Of a DNA stretch of 64,000 bases, positions 51,939 through 60,473 are shown piece after piece (position 1 is the stretch's first letter; the number at the start of each line of letters is the position of its first letter). The notes below the pieces were generated by a model. It saw only the letters and a program-made list of their open reading frames with translations, had not been told where the DNA came from and ran no database searches. The stretch is from assembly GCA_017555205.1 (NCBI GenBank), contig JAFZGW010000004.1, positions 62,001 to 126,000 on the forward strand, read 5' to 3'. The position numbers were made by a program, and so were the translations under genes. This DNA comes from Akkermansia sp. Lineage in GTDB: Bacteria; Verrucomicrobiota; Verrucomicrobiia; Verrucomicrobiales; Akkermansiaceae.

Positions 51939-52640
51939 TCACTCTTTCGGAAGGGGTCGCGGGGCATTTACCCCACCTATCAGCAGTACCATTTCCCCCT
52001 TGGGCGGGTGAGCGGCGAACTCTGCGGCCAACTCAGCAGCAGTGCCACGGTGATAAGTTTCGAACACCTTGGTAAGCTCACGCGCCACGCAGATGGGAGC
52101 CATGGCATCGAGCTCTGCAATGGCTTTCACGGTTTTGACAATACGGTGGGGAGATTCGTAAAATATGCTCGTATGGGCAGCGGCAAGAGCCGTTTGCAGC
52201 ACCTGCCCTTTTCTGCCGGATTTCACCGGCAAAAAACCACCGAAGAAGAAAGCATCGCTCGGCAGACCGGAGCCTACCAGAGCCGTGACAACGGCCGAGG
52301 GGCCGGGCAATACGGTGAAAGCCACCCCGCGCTGCTTAAGTTCCTGAATAAGCCGATAGCCGGGGTCGGATACACCGGGCATGCCGGCATCCGTCACAAC
52401 GGCAAAGGTCTCGCCGGCGAGCGCTCGGGCGGCGACCTCGGGGGCACGAGCACTCTCGTTGTGCTCATGCAGGCTCAGCAGGGGCTTGCGAATGCCATAA
52501 TGGCTCAGCAACATGCCGGTGTTGCGCGTATCTTCACAACACACACAATCGACCGTGCCCAGTACTTCGAGGGCTCGGCGGGTAATGTCTTCCCTATTGC
52601 CGATAGGCAGACCGACAAAACTGACCGGGTAGGCAATCAT
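51939..52640 (-). CDS. rsmI: 16S rRNA 2'-O-ribose C1402 methyltransferase
   Basis: This 233-residue SAM-dependent enzyme of the tetrapyrrole-methylase fold methylates the ribose of C1402 in the decoding centre. Family motifs are PIGNREDITRRALEVL, CEDTRNTGMLLSHYGI, VTDAGMPGVSDPGYRL and FLPVKSGRKGQVL. It overlaps the upstream LptE-like gene by 4 bp and is the last gene of the operon. Confidence 0.95.
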   Translation of the reverse strand: MIAYPVSFVGLPIGNREDITRRALEVLGTVDCVCCEDTRNTGMLLSHYGIRKPLLSLHEHNESARAPEVAARALAGETFAVVTDAGMPGVSDPGYRLIQELKQRGVAFTVLPGPSAVVTALVGSGLPSDAFFFGGFLPVKSGRKGQVLQTALAAAHTSIFYESPHRIVKTVKAIAELDAMAPICVARELTKVFETYHRGTAAELAAEFAAHPPKGEMVLLIGGVNAPRPLPKE

Positions 52641-53152
52641 GAGCGAGTAAGAGCCTCCACAATCGCATCCGCCGCAAGACGTGTACCGTACGAGAGCGCA
52701 GCCTCGCGACCAGCCAAGGTATTACCACCTGAGTTGTAATAGGTCCCGCTACCGGAAGCCACACCCTTTGCCAGCACCGTACCATCGCTGGTGCGCGTTA
52801 CGCAATATGTTACATTAACCGTTACGCGGAATTCACGGCTGAGGTTGGAATCTCGCCAATCTACCATGGAGCGAGAGATATTCACATGGGAAACGGAGCC
52901 GGTAATGGTGGCATCTGCCGTGGTGGGGGAAAGCAGTTTAAAGGCACCGTCTGTCTGTATGGCATTGCCGACAGAAGTCGTCACGAGAGCACCGGCAATC
53001 GGGTACTCCGTGGTGTTATCGAACATTTCGATGGCAATGGATTTGACACCATCCATCTTGGGGCTGACTACGCTACCCAAGTGATACCCACATGAGGGAA
53101 CACTCAAGGGCAGTAAGCAAAGCCCCACCAAGAGAGAGAGGATACGTTTCAT
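52637..53152 (-). CDS. LptE-like lipoprotein
   Basis: This 171-residue lipoprotein (signal MKRILSLLVGLCLLPLSVPS, then CGYHL) has the LptE family features: CGYHLG at the mature start and an alternating beta pattern with KSIAIEMFDNTTEYP. LptE plugs the LptD barrel that delivers lipopolysaccharide to the outer surface. It overlaps both neighbours by 4 bp, so translation is coupled. Confidence 0.85.
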   Translation of the reverse strand: MKRILSLLVGLCLLPLSVPSCGYHLGSVVSPKMDGVKSIAIEMFDNTTEYPIAGALVTTSVGNAIQTDGAFKLLSPTTADATITGSVSHVNISRSMVDWRDSNLSREFRVTVNVTYCVTRTSDGTVLAKGVASGSGTYYNSGGNTLAGREAALSYGTRLAADAIVEALTRS

Positions 53153-54117
53153 GACTTCTTCTTTTGAACTGCGGAGAGAGCCTGCGCTTTTTGAAGCAGT
53201 TTCTGAGCCTCGGCTGCAGCCTCGGGGTTAATGGATTTTTGGCGGATAACACTCTCAAAACAGAACTGAGCAGCCTGGTATTCGCGAGAGCGTTCCAAGT
53301 AATAGCGCCCGGTTTCAAGTTCCTGTTGCACAAGGAGTCGGCGAACATTTGTAGCCTCCTTCAGAGCTTTACCGGCATCCGGGTGATTGGGGAAGCGCAG
53401 GCTAAACTCCTCGTAAGCCTCTTGTGCACGAGTGAGGTTGGCGAGATTGCGGTCACCACGGGTGCGGCTGCCGGCCCAAAGCTGAGCCACCATGAGCTGT
53501 GCCTCGGGAGCATAGCGACTGTCAGGATATTTTTCCACCAAGGTGGCAAAGGTAAGGGCGGCCTCCTCAAAGCGCTCTTTGCGCAGGTGATAGCGGGCAA
53601 GTATCGAGGTAGCGGTGGCGGCCATCTCGTTGTACGGGGCGTTATTGATTACACCGGCAAGCCACTCCTCCACAGTACCGGCCTCGAGCTCGGCCTTCCA
53701 CAAGCCCAGCACGCTGACTTGCAGGGTACCTTCGGCAGCAGCCATAGCCATGGCAAGCTGGCGATCCAACGCCTTGACGTAAAGGGGACTGCTCTGATAG
53801 TGCTTCACTATCTTGTCGTACTCATTGAAGGCATCTCGCGGCAAACCCTGCTTCTCATAAACTTCGGCAAGCAGCAGGCGAGCCTCCGGCGCACAGGGTG
53901 CAGCCGCGTGATTGTACGCGATATCTTTAAGCTTAGACTTGGCTTTGCTCAATTCACCGGCCGCCATCCACCCCTTGGCCTCACCGAGCAAAGTATCTGC
54001 CGCAGGGTCAACGGCCTGCAATGTTCCGGCAGGCAGCAGCGCAGAGTTGTTCTGTTGACACATAGTCAGGGGCAGCAATGCCGCCGCACTCAGTAGCAGA
54101 TGCAGTTTCAATCTCAT
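53149..54117 (-). CDS. BamD-like TPR lipoprotein
   Basis: This 322-residue protein has a lipoprotein signal (LLLSAAALLPLTMCQ, lipobox LTMC) and a chain of TPR-like helices (AKSKLKDIAYNH, ARLLLAEVYEKQGLPRDAFN, AALTFATLVEKYPDSRYAPE, AYEEFSLRFPNHPDAGKA). The pattern of KYPDSRYAPEAQ and RFPNHPDA is that of BamD/YfiO or YbgF-type proteins. It is likely an outer-membrane assembly lipoprotein, in operon with an LptE-like gene. A TTGCTA-18-TAATAT promoter lies at 54156-54127. Confidence 0.8.
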   Translation of the reverse strand: MRLKLHLLLSAAALLPLTMCQQNNSALLPAGTLQAVDPAADTLLGEAKGWMAAGELSKAKSKLKDIAYNHAAAPCAPEARLLLAEVYEKQGLPRDAFNEYDKIVKHYQSSPLYVKALDRQLAMAMAAAEGTLQVSVLGLWKAELEAGTVEEWLAGVINNAPYNEMAATATSILARYHLRKERFEEAALTFATLVEKYPDSRYAPEAQLMVAQLWAGSRTRGDRNLANLTRAQEAYEEFSLRFPNHPDAGKALKEATNVRRLLVQQELETGRYYLERSREYQAAQFCFESVIRQKSINPEAAAEAQKLLQKAQALSAVQKKKS

Positions 54118-54126
54118 GACTTCCCC

Positions 54127-54156
54127 ATATTAGCACGTTTACCCCCGTGATAGCAA
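54127..54156 (-). promoter_or_regulatory. Promoter of the BamD-LptE-rsmI operon
   Basis: TTGCTA (54156-54151), 18 bp, TAATAT (54132-54127); ATG at 54117 after 9 nt. Confidence 0.6.
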
Positions 54157-54203
54157 GCGAGAAATGAACTCTTTGCGTGTCTTATTCCACGTTTGGTGAA
54201 GTT

Positions 54204-54674
54204 TCAGCGGCTCACTCGGTACTTACCATCGCCCACGGAAAGCACTTCCACCCGCACTCGCTCAAGCCCCTTTCGTGTGAAACCAAGCTCCTCAGCCACG
54301 GCCGAACTTACGTCTATCAACCTGCCATGAATAAACGGCCCGCGGTCGGCCACTCGCGCCGTACAGCTGCGCCCATTGTGCAAGTTTGTTATTCGTACCC
54401 GGCAAGGCAGTGGCAAGGTACGGTGCGCCGCATAAAACTGCCCCTCGTACAGGCGCTGCCCTATGGCGCCGGGCGCGCCGTCCGCCTCATAATACGAGGC
54501 TATACCATCCTCGCGATAGTACAGTGCAGTCTGCACATCCATGGGTACAAAACGCTCACCCTTCAGCGTATATGGGGCTTTCTTATACCCCCTGTACGGC
54601 TCAAACCGGTGCTGCTGACACGAGCAGACAAGCGCCCCTACAAGCAGCGCGATAACAGAAAATCTTTGCATCAT
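54204..54674 (-). CDS. RlpA-like lipoprotein, copy 1
   Basis: This 156-residue lipoprotein (signal VIALLVGALVCSCQ) has an RlpA-type double-psi beta-barrel: DGIASYYEADG, FYAAHRTLPLPCRVRITNL, NGRSCTARVADRGPF. The catalytic Asp in DRGPF is present and the AAH motif is kept; no SPOR domain is attached. RlpA proteins cut peptidoglycan strands lacking stem peptides. An upstream paralogue lies 23 bp away, so the two form a tandem pair, probably co-transcribed. Confidence 0.88.
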   Translation of the reverse strand: MMQRFSVIALLVGALVCSCQQHRFEPYRGYKKAPYTLKGERFVPMDVQTALYYREDGIASYYEADGAPGAIGQRLYEGQFYAAHRTLPLPCRVRITNLHNGRSCTARVADRGPFIHGRLIDVSSAVAEELGFTRKGLERVRVEVLSVGDGKYRVSR

Positions 54675-54697
54675 AATCTATTCAATCTGTAACTGAT

Positions 54698-55204
54698 TCA
54701 ATCCTCAGCCTTAAGCTGCCCGGGGCCATCACCTACGGATACGACCTCCACCCGAACCCGCTGTAACCCCTTGCCCAGGAATCCCAGCTCTCCGGCCACC
54801 GCATAACTGACATCGATGAGACGATTGGCGGTAAAGGGGCCGCGGTCTATCACACGAGCCTCGCAGCTCTTACCGTTACTCAAATTGGTAATACGCACCC
54901 GGCATGGCATGGGCAAGGTGGTATGCGCAGCATAAAACTCCCCTTTGCGCAAGATTTCGCCGTATGCACCCCTCGAACCGTAGTCATCATAACACGATGC
55001 AATGCCTTCTGCCTTATACTTTAATGCAGCCTGCGCGCCCATGGGCACATAGCGTTTACCGAAAACAGTGTACGAGCGAGTCACCAAGCGCAGATTCTTG
55101 CCGGGCTCAGCAGTTACGGGCGCAGTTTTACGGCTCACGCAATTACTCAATCCCCCTGCCACTAACATGAACCCTACCAAAACTACTGCTGCTCGAACTG
55201 TCAT
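54698..55204 (-). CDS. RlpA-like lipoprotein, copy 2
   Basis: This 168-residue lipoprotein (signal AAVVLVGFMLVAGGLSNC) has the same RlpA-like domain: EGIASCYDDYG, FYAAHTTLPMPCRVRITNL, ARVIDRGPFTANRLIDVS. The shared KRYVPMG/ERFVPMD region before the domain and the conserved VEVxSVGDG tail show it is a direct paralogue of the downstream gene. Both may act on septal or lateral peptidoglycan. Confidence 0.88.
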   Translation of the reverse strand: MTVRAAVVLVGFMLVAGGLSNCVSRKTAPVTAEPGKNLRLVTRSYTVFGKRYVPMGAQAALKYKAEGIASCYDDYGSRGAYGEILRKGEFYAAHTTLPMPCRVRITNLSNGKSCEARVIDRGPFTANRLIDVSYAVAGELGFLGKGLQRVRVEVVSVGDGPGQLKAED

Positions 55205-55273
55205 ACGCGCACATATCTAGCACATATCGCAACAAAATGAAAGAAAAAAATAACGATTTTACCACGAAATCAT

Positions 55274-55302
55274 TTGCAAAACGGACTGTAGAATGGTATG
55301 CT
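55274..55302 (+). promoter_or_regulatory. Promoter of the second M42 peptidase gene
   Basis: TTGCAA (55274-55279), 17 bp, TATGCT (55297-55302); ATG at 55309 after 6 nt. Confidence 0.6.
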
Positions 55303-55308
55303 GGGGGC

Positions 55309-56373
55309 ATGTTTGACAGAGAGCTACTGGAGCGATGCAGCAATGCATGCGCCGTATCGGGTTTCGAGGATGAGCTACGCGCGATATTCCGCCACGAGCT
55401 GAGAAGCAGCGGCGATATTTCATGCGCAGTTTCGGGCAATATCGTATGCGAAAAGAAGGGGCCGGGCCCCACTGTAGCCTTGATAGCGCACATGGACGAA
55501 ATCGGCTTCATGGTACAGGGCATCACGGAAGACGGATTCCTGTTATTGGTACCGCTGGGCGGATGGTGGAACCATACCCTCCCCAGCCAGCGAGTACTGG
55601 TACAAACTCGCGATGGACGGCGAATAGCGGGTCAGATTGGCACAAAACCGCCGCACTTACTCCCCGAAAGTCAGCGCTCGCAGGTAATGCCGAACGATGC
55701 TCTGTTTGTCGACATCGGGGCAAGCAGCCGCAGCGAAGTCGAAGAACTCGGTATACGCATTGGTTGTGCCGTGGTACCGGATGTCAAACTGCAAGCACTC
55801 GACATCCCCCACCGTTGGATGGGCAAGGCATTCGACAACCGAGCCGGGGTCTATTGCATGATTGAAGCCATGCGCCGCCTGGCGCTCGAACCACTCGACT
55901 GCACCCTGCGAGCCATCGGCACCGTGCAGGAAGAAGTAGGCACACGCGGAGCACGCGCTCTGAGCTCGGACATGATACCCGATTTGGCTATTATACTCGA
56001 AGGCCCCCCGGCAGATGACACCTATGGGCAAAGTTCAGTTTGCCGCCAGGGCGTGCTGGGGCGAGGCGTGCAGGTACGACTGTATGACCCCACCAACATC
56101 ACCCCACCTGCTCTGGCGGATTTTGTGCTCAACATCGCGGAGCAAGAGGGGATACCCTGCCAGCCCACCGTTCGCCGCACCGGCGGTACCGATGCGGCCG
56201 CAAGCTACCCCAACTGGGCAGGCGTGCCGGCCATCGTATTCGGGGTGCCCACACGTTACATTCACTCCCACAACAGCATACTCGATGACCGAGATTTGGA
56301 GGCCTGCGTTCGCCTGACCTGCGCTGTAGTACGTCGAATCAACTCGGGCAGCCACACCCTCTATCTGCCCTAA
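55309..56373 (+). CDS. M42-family aminopeptidase (second)
   Basis: This 354-residue peptidase starts MFDRELLERCSNACAVSG. It has ALIAHMDEIGFMV (metal His and Asp), GKAFDNRAGVYC, GTVQEEVGTRGARAL (catalytic Glu-Glu), and late SHNSILDDRDLEAC (metal His). The frame is open upstream to 55237, but the ATG at 55309 gives the family N-terminus and lies 6 nt after a -10 box. It differs from the first M42 gene in the middle domain, so substrate preference may differ. Confidence 0.92.
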   Translation: MFDRELLERCSNACAVSGFEDELRAIFRHELRSSGDISCAVSGNIVCEKKGPGPTVALIAHMDEIGFMVQGITEDGFLLLVPLGGWWNHTLPSQRVLVQTRDGRRIAGQIGTKPPHLLPESQRSQVMPNDALFVDIGASSRSEVEELGIRIGCAVVPDVKLQALDIPHRWMGKAFDNRAGVYCMIEAMRRLALEPLDCTLRAIGTVQEEVGTRGARALSSDMIPDLAIILEGPPADDTYGQSSVCRQGVLGRGVQVRLYDPTNITPPALADFVLNIAEQEGIPCQPTVRRTGGTDAAASYPNWAGVPAIVFGVPTRYIHSHNSILDDRDLEACVRLTCAVVRRINSGSHTLYLP

Positions 56374-56382
56374 TCAAAAATC

Positions 56383-57342
56383 ATGGACTCCCATACAGCC
56401 TCTCCACCGCCACTCCCACGCCCCCGCGTAGCATGGGTCGATAGCGCACGCTGTTTAGCCATGTTTTTTATTATGTGGCTGCATGTGGGAGATGCTCCGC
56501 TTTGGCTAGGGCACCCGGTAGGTGGGGCAATCTGCCTGTTTTTCGTACTTGCCGGGTATTTCATGCCCATCACCCCGGAAACCGCTGCGCGGCGCGCCCT
56601 GTTCATGGGGCTTGCGTGGGTACTGTGGAGCATCATCAGCTTCGGGCTATACCGAGCCTTGGCGCCGGAGAACCCGTGGAGCTGGCAGCAAATCATCGGT
56701 TACGGAGTAGCAGCCTTCAACGCCCCGCTGTGGTTCCTGCGCAATTTGTGCATCTACCAGCTCATTATCGCAGCACTCATTGTGCTGCGCATACTTCCCC
56801 GCTGCAACTGGTTACTATTGGCCATTCTGGCTTGTTTTACCTATGTAAGCGAACTACCGCAACACGAAAACCTTCGCTTTGATTGGTTATCGGCCGTACT
56901 ACTGGGCTACTGCATGAAATCGATTTCGCTGCCACAAATCGAGCAATGGCTCAGAGAAAATGTGTGGTATATCGTATGCGGGATTGCCATTTTATTGATA
57001 CAGCGAGAGTATTACATGCAGTACGCCCGCGAGGAAAGTCTGAAATACTACCGCGTATCCATACCGCTGGTGCATGTGAGCCAAGCGCTATTGCTGTGCT
57101 TGGCTGCACTGGGAATAAGCCGTTGGCTACCCCGTCTAAACAAATTGATGGCCATAGCGGGGAGTTGTATGATGTTCACCTACGTGAGCCACTCCCTATT
57201 ATACGCCCCTATTTACCACTACAACTTACCGCGTTGGTGTGGCTTTGCCTATGCGGCAGCGGGCATCGCGCTGCTGACCCTGCTCTACCGGGTCTTAGCA
57301 GCGCGCCTGCCGCGCACCATGAGGGTACTCACTCTGCGCTGA
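56383..57342 (+). CDS. Acyltransferase-3 family membrane protein
   Basis: This 319-residue protein has about ten hydrophobic helices and the family N-terminus (ARCLAMFFIMWLHVGDAP; the His in W-L-H is the expected active-site position). Similar enzymes acetylate or otherwise acylate sugars of surface polysaccharides or peptidoglycan. It begins 10 bp after the M42 gene and probably shares its transcript. The acceptor is unknown. Confidence 0.85.
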   Translation: MDSHTASPPPLPRPRVAWVDSARCLAMFFIMWLHVGDAPLWLGHPVGGAICLFFVLAGYFMPITPETAARRALFMGLAWVLWSIISFGLYRALAPENPWSWQQIIGYGVAAFNAPLWFLRNLCIYQLIIAALIVLRILPRCNWLLLAILACFTYVSELPQHENLRFDWLSAVLLGYCMKSISLPQIEQWLRENVWYIVCGIAILLIQREYYMQYAREESLKYYRVSIPLVHVSQALLLCLAALGISRWLPRLNKLMAIAGSCMMFTYVSHSLLYAPIYHYNLPRWCGFAYAAAGIALLTLLYRVLAARLPRTMRVLTLR

Positions 57343-57367
57343 ACAAAGCGCCGAGAGTGCAGCCTTC

Positions 57368-58660
57368 TCAGAGAGTGCGCAACTCAAGGGAACGCCCGTG
57401 GGCATCCAACCCCTCTACCCGAGCAAACACCTGCACATGCGGCAATGATTGCACAGCAGCCTCGCGGCTCATGCGCACAATGCTCGTGCGGCGCTGGAAC
57501 TGATCAGCACGAATCCCCGAAAACGACTTACCGGAACCACCGGTAGGCAGAGTATGGCTCGGCCCCGCCAAAAAATCACCGCAGGCTACCGTAGCATAGG
57601 TTCCGGCATAAATAGCACCGGCCGTGCGAATACGCTCCAACATAGCCTGCTCTCGCTGCGGGTCTACCACCAGCACCAAGTGCTCCGGTGCAAACGAATT
57701 CACAATATCGGCTCCGGTTTCCAAATCGCTTACGAGTATGCAGTCGGTATTCTCTGCCAATACCTGCTGAAGATACTCCGAGCGACTGAGTGTGGCAGCC
57801 TGCTCAGCGATTTCGCGCTCCACCTCCTGCAACAGTTCTTCGCTATTTGTCACAAAGGCTATCACACTATCGCCACCGTGCTCGGCTTGCGCCAGCAAAT
57901 CCGCTGCAACATAGCGCGGGTTAGCTGTGGAATCCGCCAACACCATTACCTCACTGGGTCCCGGCAGCAAATCTATAGCCACCGCTCCCACCAACTGGCG
58001 CTTAGCCTCCACTACAAAACGGTTACCCGGTCCGAAAATTTTCTGCACAGGTGCAATACTCTGCGTGCCCAAGGCCAACGCAGCCACACCCTGAGCCCCG
58101 CCCACACGGTATATCTCCGTTGCGCCGACGGCCTGCAATGCCACCAACACAGCGGGATTTACCCGACCGTCCGGACCGCAAGGGGTCATAGCCACAATCT
58201 CAGGCACACCGACAGCTTTTGCAAATCCACCCGTCATCAACGCAGTAGACACTAACGGGGCCTTGCCTCCCGGCACATAAATACCTACTCGGTCGTAGGG
58301 AACAAAACGCTCCCCTACCTCGCACCCCTGAGCATTCACCCCGCTCCAGTCGCGGCGCATGCTTTGCTGCGAAAAATATGTGATATTGGCCAAACTGGCA
58401 GCGATTGCGTCCTTCACATCCTGAGGAACTTCAGCCTGCGCAGCAGCAAGTTCCTCCTCCGTCACTCTTAAACCGGCGGGTGTAAGTTCGACCCGGTCGA
58501 AACGCGCAGCATAATCACACAAAGCCCAGTCCCCATGGCAGCGAACCGCCTCAATAATATCGGCAACACTCTCACGAACCTCCTGCCCCGGAATAGCCCG
58601 GCGATTCATCGCAGCAATAGCTCCTGCATATCGACTGTCATTTTCGCGATATATCTTCAT
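57368..58660 (-). CDS. hisD: Histidinol dehydrogenase
   Basis: This 430-residue zinc enzyme performs the last two steps of histidine synthesis. Conserved segments are RVGIYVPGGKAPLVSTALM, GGAQGVAALALGTQSI, FGPGNRFVVEAKRQL, DLLPGPSEVMV, and the zinc- and base-carrying FAPEHLVLVV (catalytic Glu-His). The ATG at 58660 is used: a perfect promoter ends 6 nt before it, and the length then matches the family. The frame extends upstream through the promoter without protein similarity. Confidence 0.96.
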   Translation of the reverse strand: MKIYRENDSRYAGAIAAMNRRAIPGQEVRESVADIIEAVRCHGDWALCDYAARFDRVELTPAGLRVTEEELAAAQAEVPQDVKDAIAASLANITYFSQQSMRRDWSGVNAQGCEVGERFVPYDRVGIYVPGGKAPLVSTALMTGGFAKAVGVPEIVAMTPCGPDGRVNPAVLVALQAVGATEIYRVGGAQGVAALALGTQSIAPVQKIFGPGNRFVVEAKRQLVGAVAIDLLPGPSEVMVLADSTANPRYVAADLLAQAEHGGDSVIAFVTNSEELLQEVEREIAEQAATLSRSEYLQQVLAENTDCILVSDLETGADIVNSFAPEHLVLVVDPQREQAMLERIRTAGAIYAGTYATVACGDFLAGPSHTLPTGGSGKSFSGIRADQFQRRTSIVRMSREAAVQSLPHVQVFARVEGLDAHGRSLELRTL

Positions 58661-58666
58661 GCGCTC

Positions 58667-58695
58667 ATTATACCAACACTTCATTACTCTGTCAA
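58667..58695 (-). promoter_or_regulatory. Consensus promoter of hisD
   Basis: TTGACA (58695-58690), 17 bp, TATAAT (58672-58667) form a perfect consensus; the ATG at 58660 is 6 nt further. Confidence 0.88.
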
Positions 58696-59322
58696 CCGCT
58701 GTGCCATGCACCGCATTTCGATGTCGGGATTTCTTATTGACTTTCCTCCAGTACTCGTGTATTCCATGCGGCTTGTTTTCTCATTCTTGCCAACGATTTT
58801 GTTCCCCCGGACTTCTTCTTATGATTGCGCAGCAAGCTCAATACCACTTTCATCATTCGCGAATAGTTTTCTGCTGCATTGTACACTCGTTTTCGGCAAG
58901 CATCTACTCCCTCTGGGTAAATTAGTTATATAACAACGTTTTCCGTCTGCTTCTTTTTATTGTAGCGCCTGCTTTCCACTACTACCAGCGCTGAAAGTTC
59001 CTCTACCCTCCCATGCCCTGCGCCTACTTCTGTAAAAACACTGCTGGGGCGTACCATTTTAGCGGTCTCCTATGCGTGGATTTTCGATAGTCTCTGATTC
59101 GACAATAAGTCTATTCATCCGCTTAGTATAGCATAATAATGCTATAACTGCAAGAAAACCAGCTTTTTACAATAAACCTTTCAGTGTAAATTCAGAGTAA
59201 ATTTCGGATATCTGAATCTCGAGAATGAATGACACAACTCAAATGCGTTTGCCCTGACATGCCCCGCCTTAACATTCTAACAACCATTTAGCGTATTTTT
59301 TTCGTTTTTTTATCATTAAGTC
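58696..59322. other. Long AT-rich intergenic region
   Basis: About 630 bp without a convincing gene. Reading frames are short and lack coding bias. T-rich stretches and no clear hairpin with T-run are seen. It may be the remains of a lost gene. Confidence 0.4.
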
Positions 59323-59351
59323 TTGCAATGCCGTTCTTTTTTGTTTAGAAT
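59323..59351 (+). promoter_or_regulatory. Promoter of the AP2-like gene
   Basis: TTGCAA (59323-59328), 17 bp, TAGAAT (59346-59351). The leader is about 37-40 nt. Confidence 0.65.
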
Positions 59352-59395
59352 AATGCCGTTTTCAAATATAAGGCACACAAACGATTACTCAGTTC

Positions 59396-59680
59396 ATGAA
59401 TGACAGTATGAAGAATATAACACGCTACACGTTGGAAAAGACCTCATTCCTCGGTTGGAGAGTTTGCGTCAGCCGCAAAGGCGTTATGATTACAAAGTAT
59501 TTTCCCGATAAGTTATACGATGGCGAGCAGGGAGCGCTCGAGGCTGCCATTGCGATGAGGGATGACATTCTGAGCCGTGTATCTGCCAATCCGGCCAAGG
59601 CCAAAGAAACCATGCTGGAGTTGAAAAAATCCTACTGCACCAAAAAGAAGGGCAAATCCGCTAAGAAGCGCAAAGCTTAA
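59396..59680 (+). CDS. Small basic protein with an AP2-like DNA-binding domain
   Basis: This 94-residue protein has a compact beta-beta-beta-alpha region (LEKTSFLGWRVCVSRKGVMI, then TKYFPDKLYDGEQGALEAAI) that resembles AP2/ERF-type DNA-binding domains known from bacterial and phage proteins, followed by a helix and a Lys-rich tail (CTKKKGKSAKKRKA). DNA binding is likely; whether it is a regulator or nucleoid protein is unknown. An ATG at 59408 is an alternative start. Confidence 0.65.
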   Translation: MNDSMKNITRYTLEKTSFLGWRVCVSRKGVMITKYFPDKLYDGEQGALEAAIAMRDDILSRVSANPAKAKETMLELKKSYCTKKKGKSAKKRKA

Positions 59681-59780
59681 CCCGACAATCCCAAAACTGT
59701 CGACCACCCTAGCCTCCTCACCGCATTCACCAAGCGGGGGAAGGACATCCATTGCCCCCCCTCACCCAACATCCGGCTAT

Positions 59781-60254
59781 TCAGGCATCCGAAAAATCAA
59801 ACTTTCGAGGTTTACGGGCTGAAGCTGTAGCCAAACGGCGCGAATCCCACACCAACAGTAGCATAGCCCCCAGTAGCAGAAGGCGCACTCCCGTATCCTG
59901 CGGGTAGTTCACAATCTCATGAGTTGAACCCATACAGTTGCAACTCAAACTCAAACCGCGAGCCCATGCCTGGGCATACAAAAACAAAAATACACCGGTC
60001 ATCACCACCCCCCATACAGCTGCACCGCGGTATGATAAGCGAAATACCAAACATACTGCAATCACCAGCTCCATTGCAACCCCTATACAGGTCAATGGCA
60101 TCGAAAAAAACTCCGGTAACAAATCGCTGCGGGTCAAAAAATCTGCTGTCTGCCCCAAATCTCCGATTTTAAGTATCCCGGTAACCAGAAAAAATAACCC
60201 CAACCCAACCCTGAGTAGGTTAAGCAAAATATCTATTGCACGGCTATTCCTCAT
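59781..60254 (-). CDS. DoxX/MauE-like membrane protein
   Basis: This 157-residue protein has four hydrophobic helices and the family opening LLRVGLGLFFLVTGILKIGD. A Cys-x-Cys pair (LSCNCMGS) lies in a loop facing the periplasm, as in MauE/DoxX-type proteins linked to thiol or quinone redox. The ATG at 60254 is used because the upstream extension is not hydrophobic and a promoter (TTGCTC-17-TATTAT) ends 11 nt before it. Confidence 0.78.
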   Translation of the reverse strand: MRNSRAIDILLNLLRVGLGLFFLVTGILKIGDLGQTADFLTRSDLLPEFFSMPLTCIGVAMELVIAVCLVFRLSYRGAAVWGVVMTGVFLFLYAQAWARGLSLSCNCMGSTHEIVNYPQDTGVRLLLLGAMLLLVWDSRRLATASARKPRKFDFSDA

Positions 60255-60265
60255 ACGCGTGCCAG

Positions 60266-60294
60266 ATAATACACATCCCCCCCAACCCGAGCAA
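60266..60294 (-). promoter_or_regulatory. Promoter of the DoxX/MauE-like gene
   Basis: TTGCTC (60294-60289), 17 bp, TATTAT (60271-60266); ATG at 60254. Confidence 0.6.
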
Positions 60295-60473
60295 GTCATT
60301 TTATAGATTTTAGCTACCCTCTTTATGCTGTTCACCATTAACACCAAAATCTTACATATCTTTAGCTTTTTTTGATTTCTAAGTATAAATTATTTTACTT
60401 TTCTGAAATAATGACACCGCTCCGCTGCTTTTGGCTTGACTTGCCACTCGGCATAGAGGAAAATGTGGGAGTG

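Noticed and set aside
49917..52739. 940-codon plus-strand frame
   Set aside because: It is antisense to rpsA and rsmI, lacks any domain, and comes from the biased codon use of those genes.
58661..58711. 17-codon N-terminal extension of HisD
   Set aside because: A perfect promoter lies within it and the family N-terminus starts at 58660.
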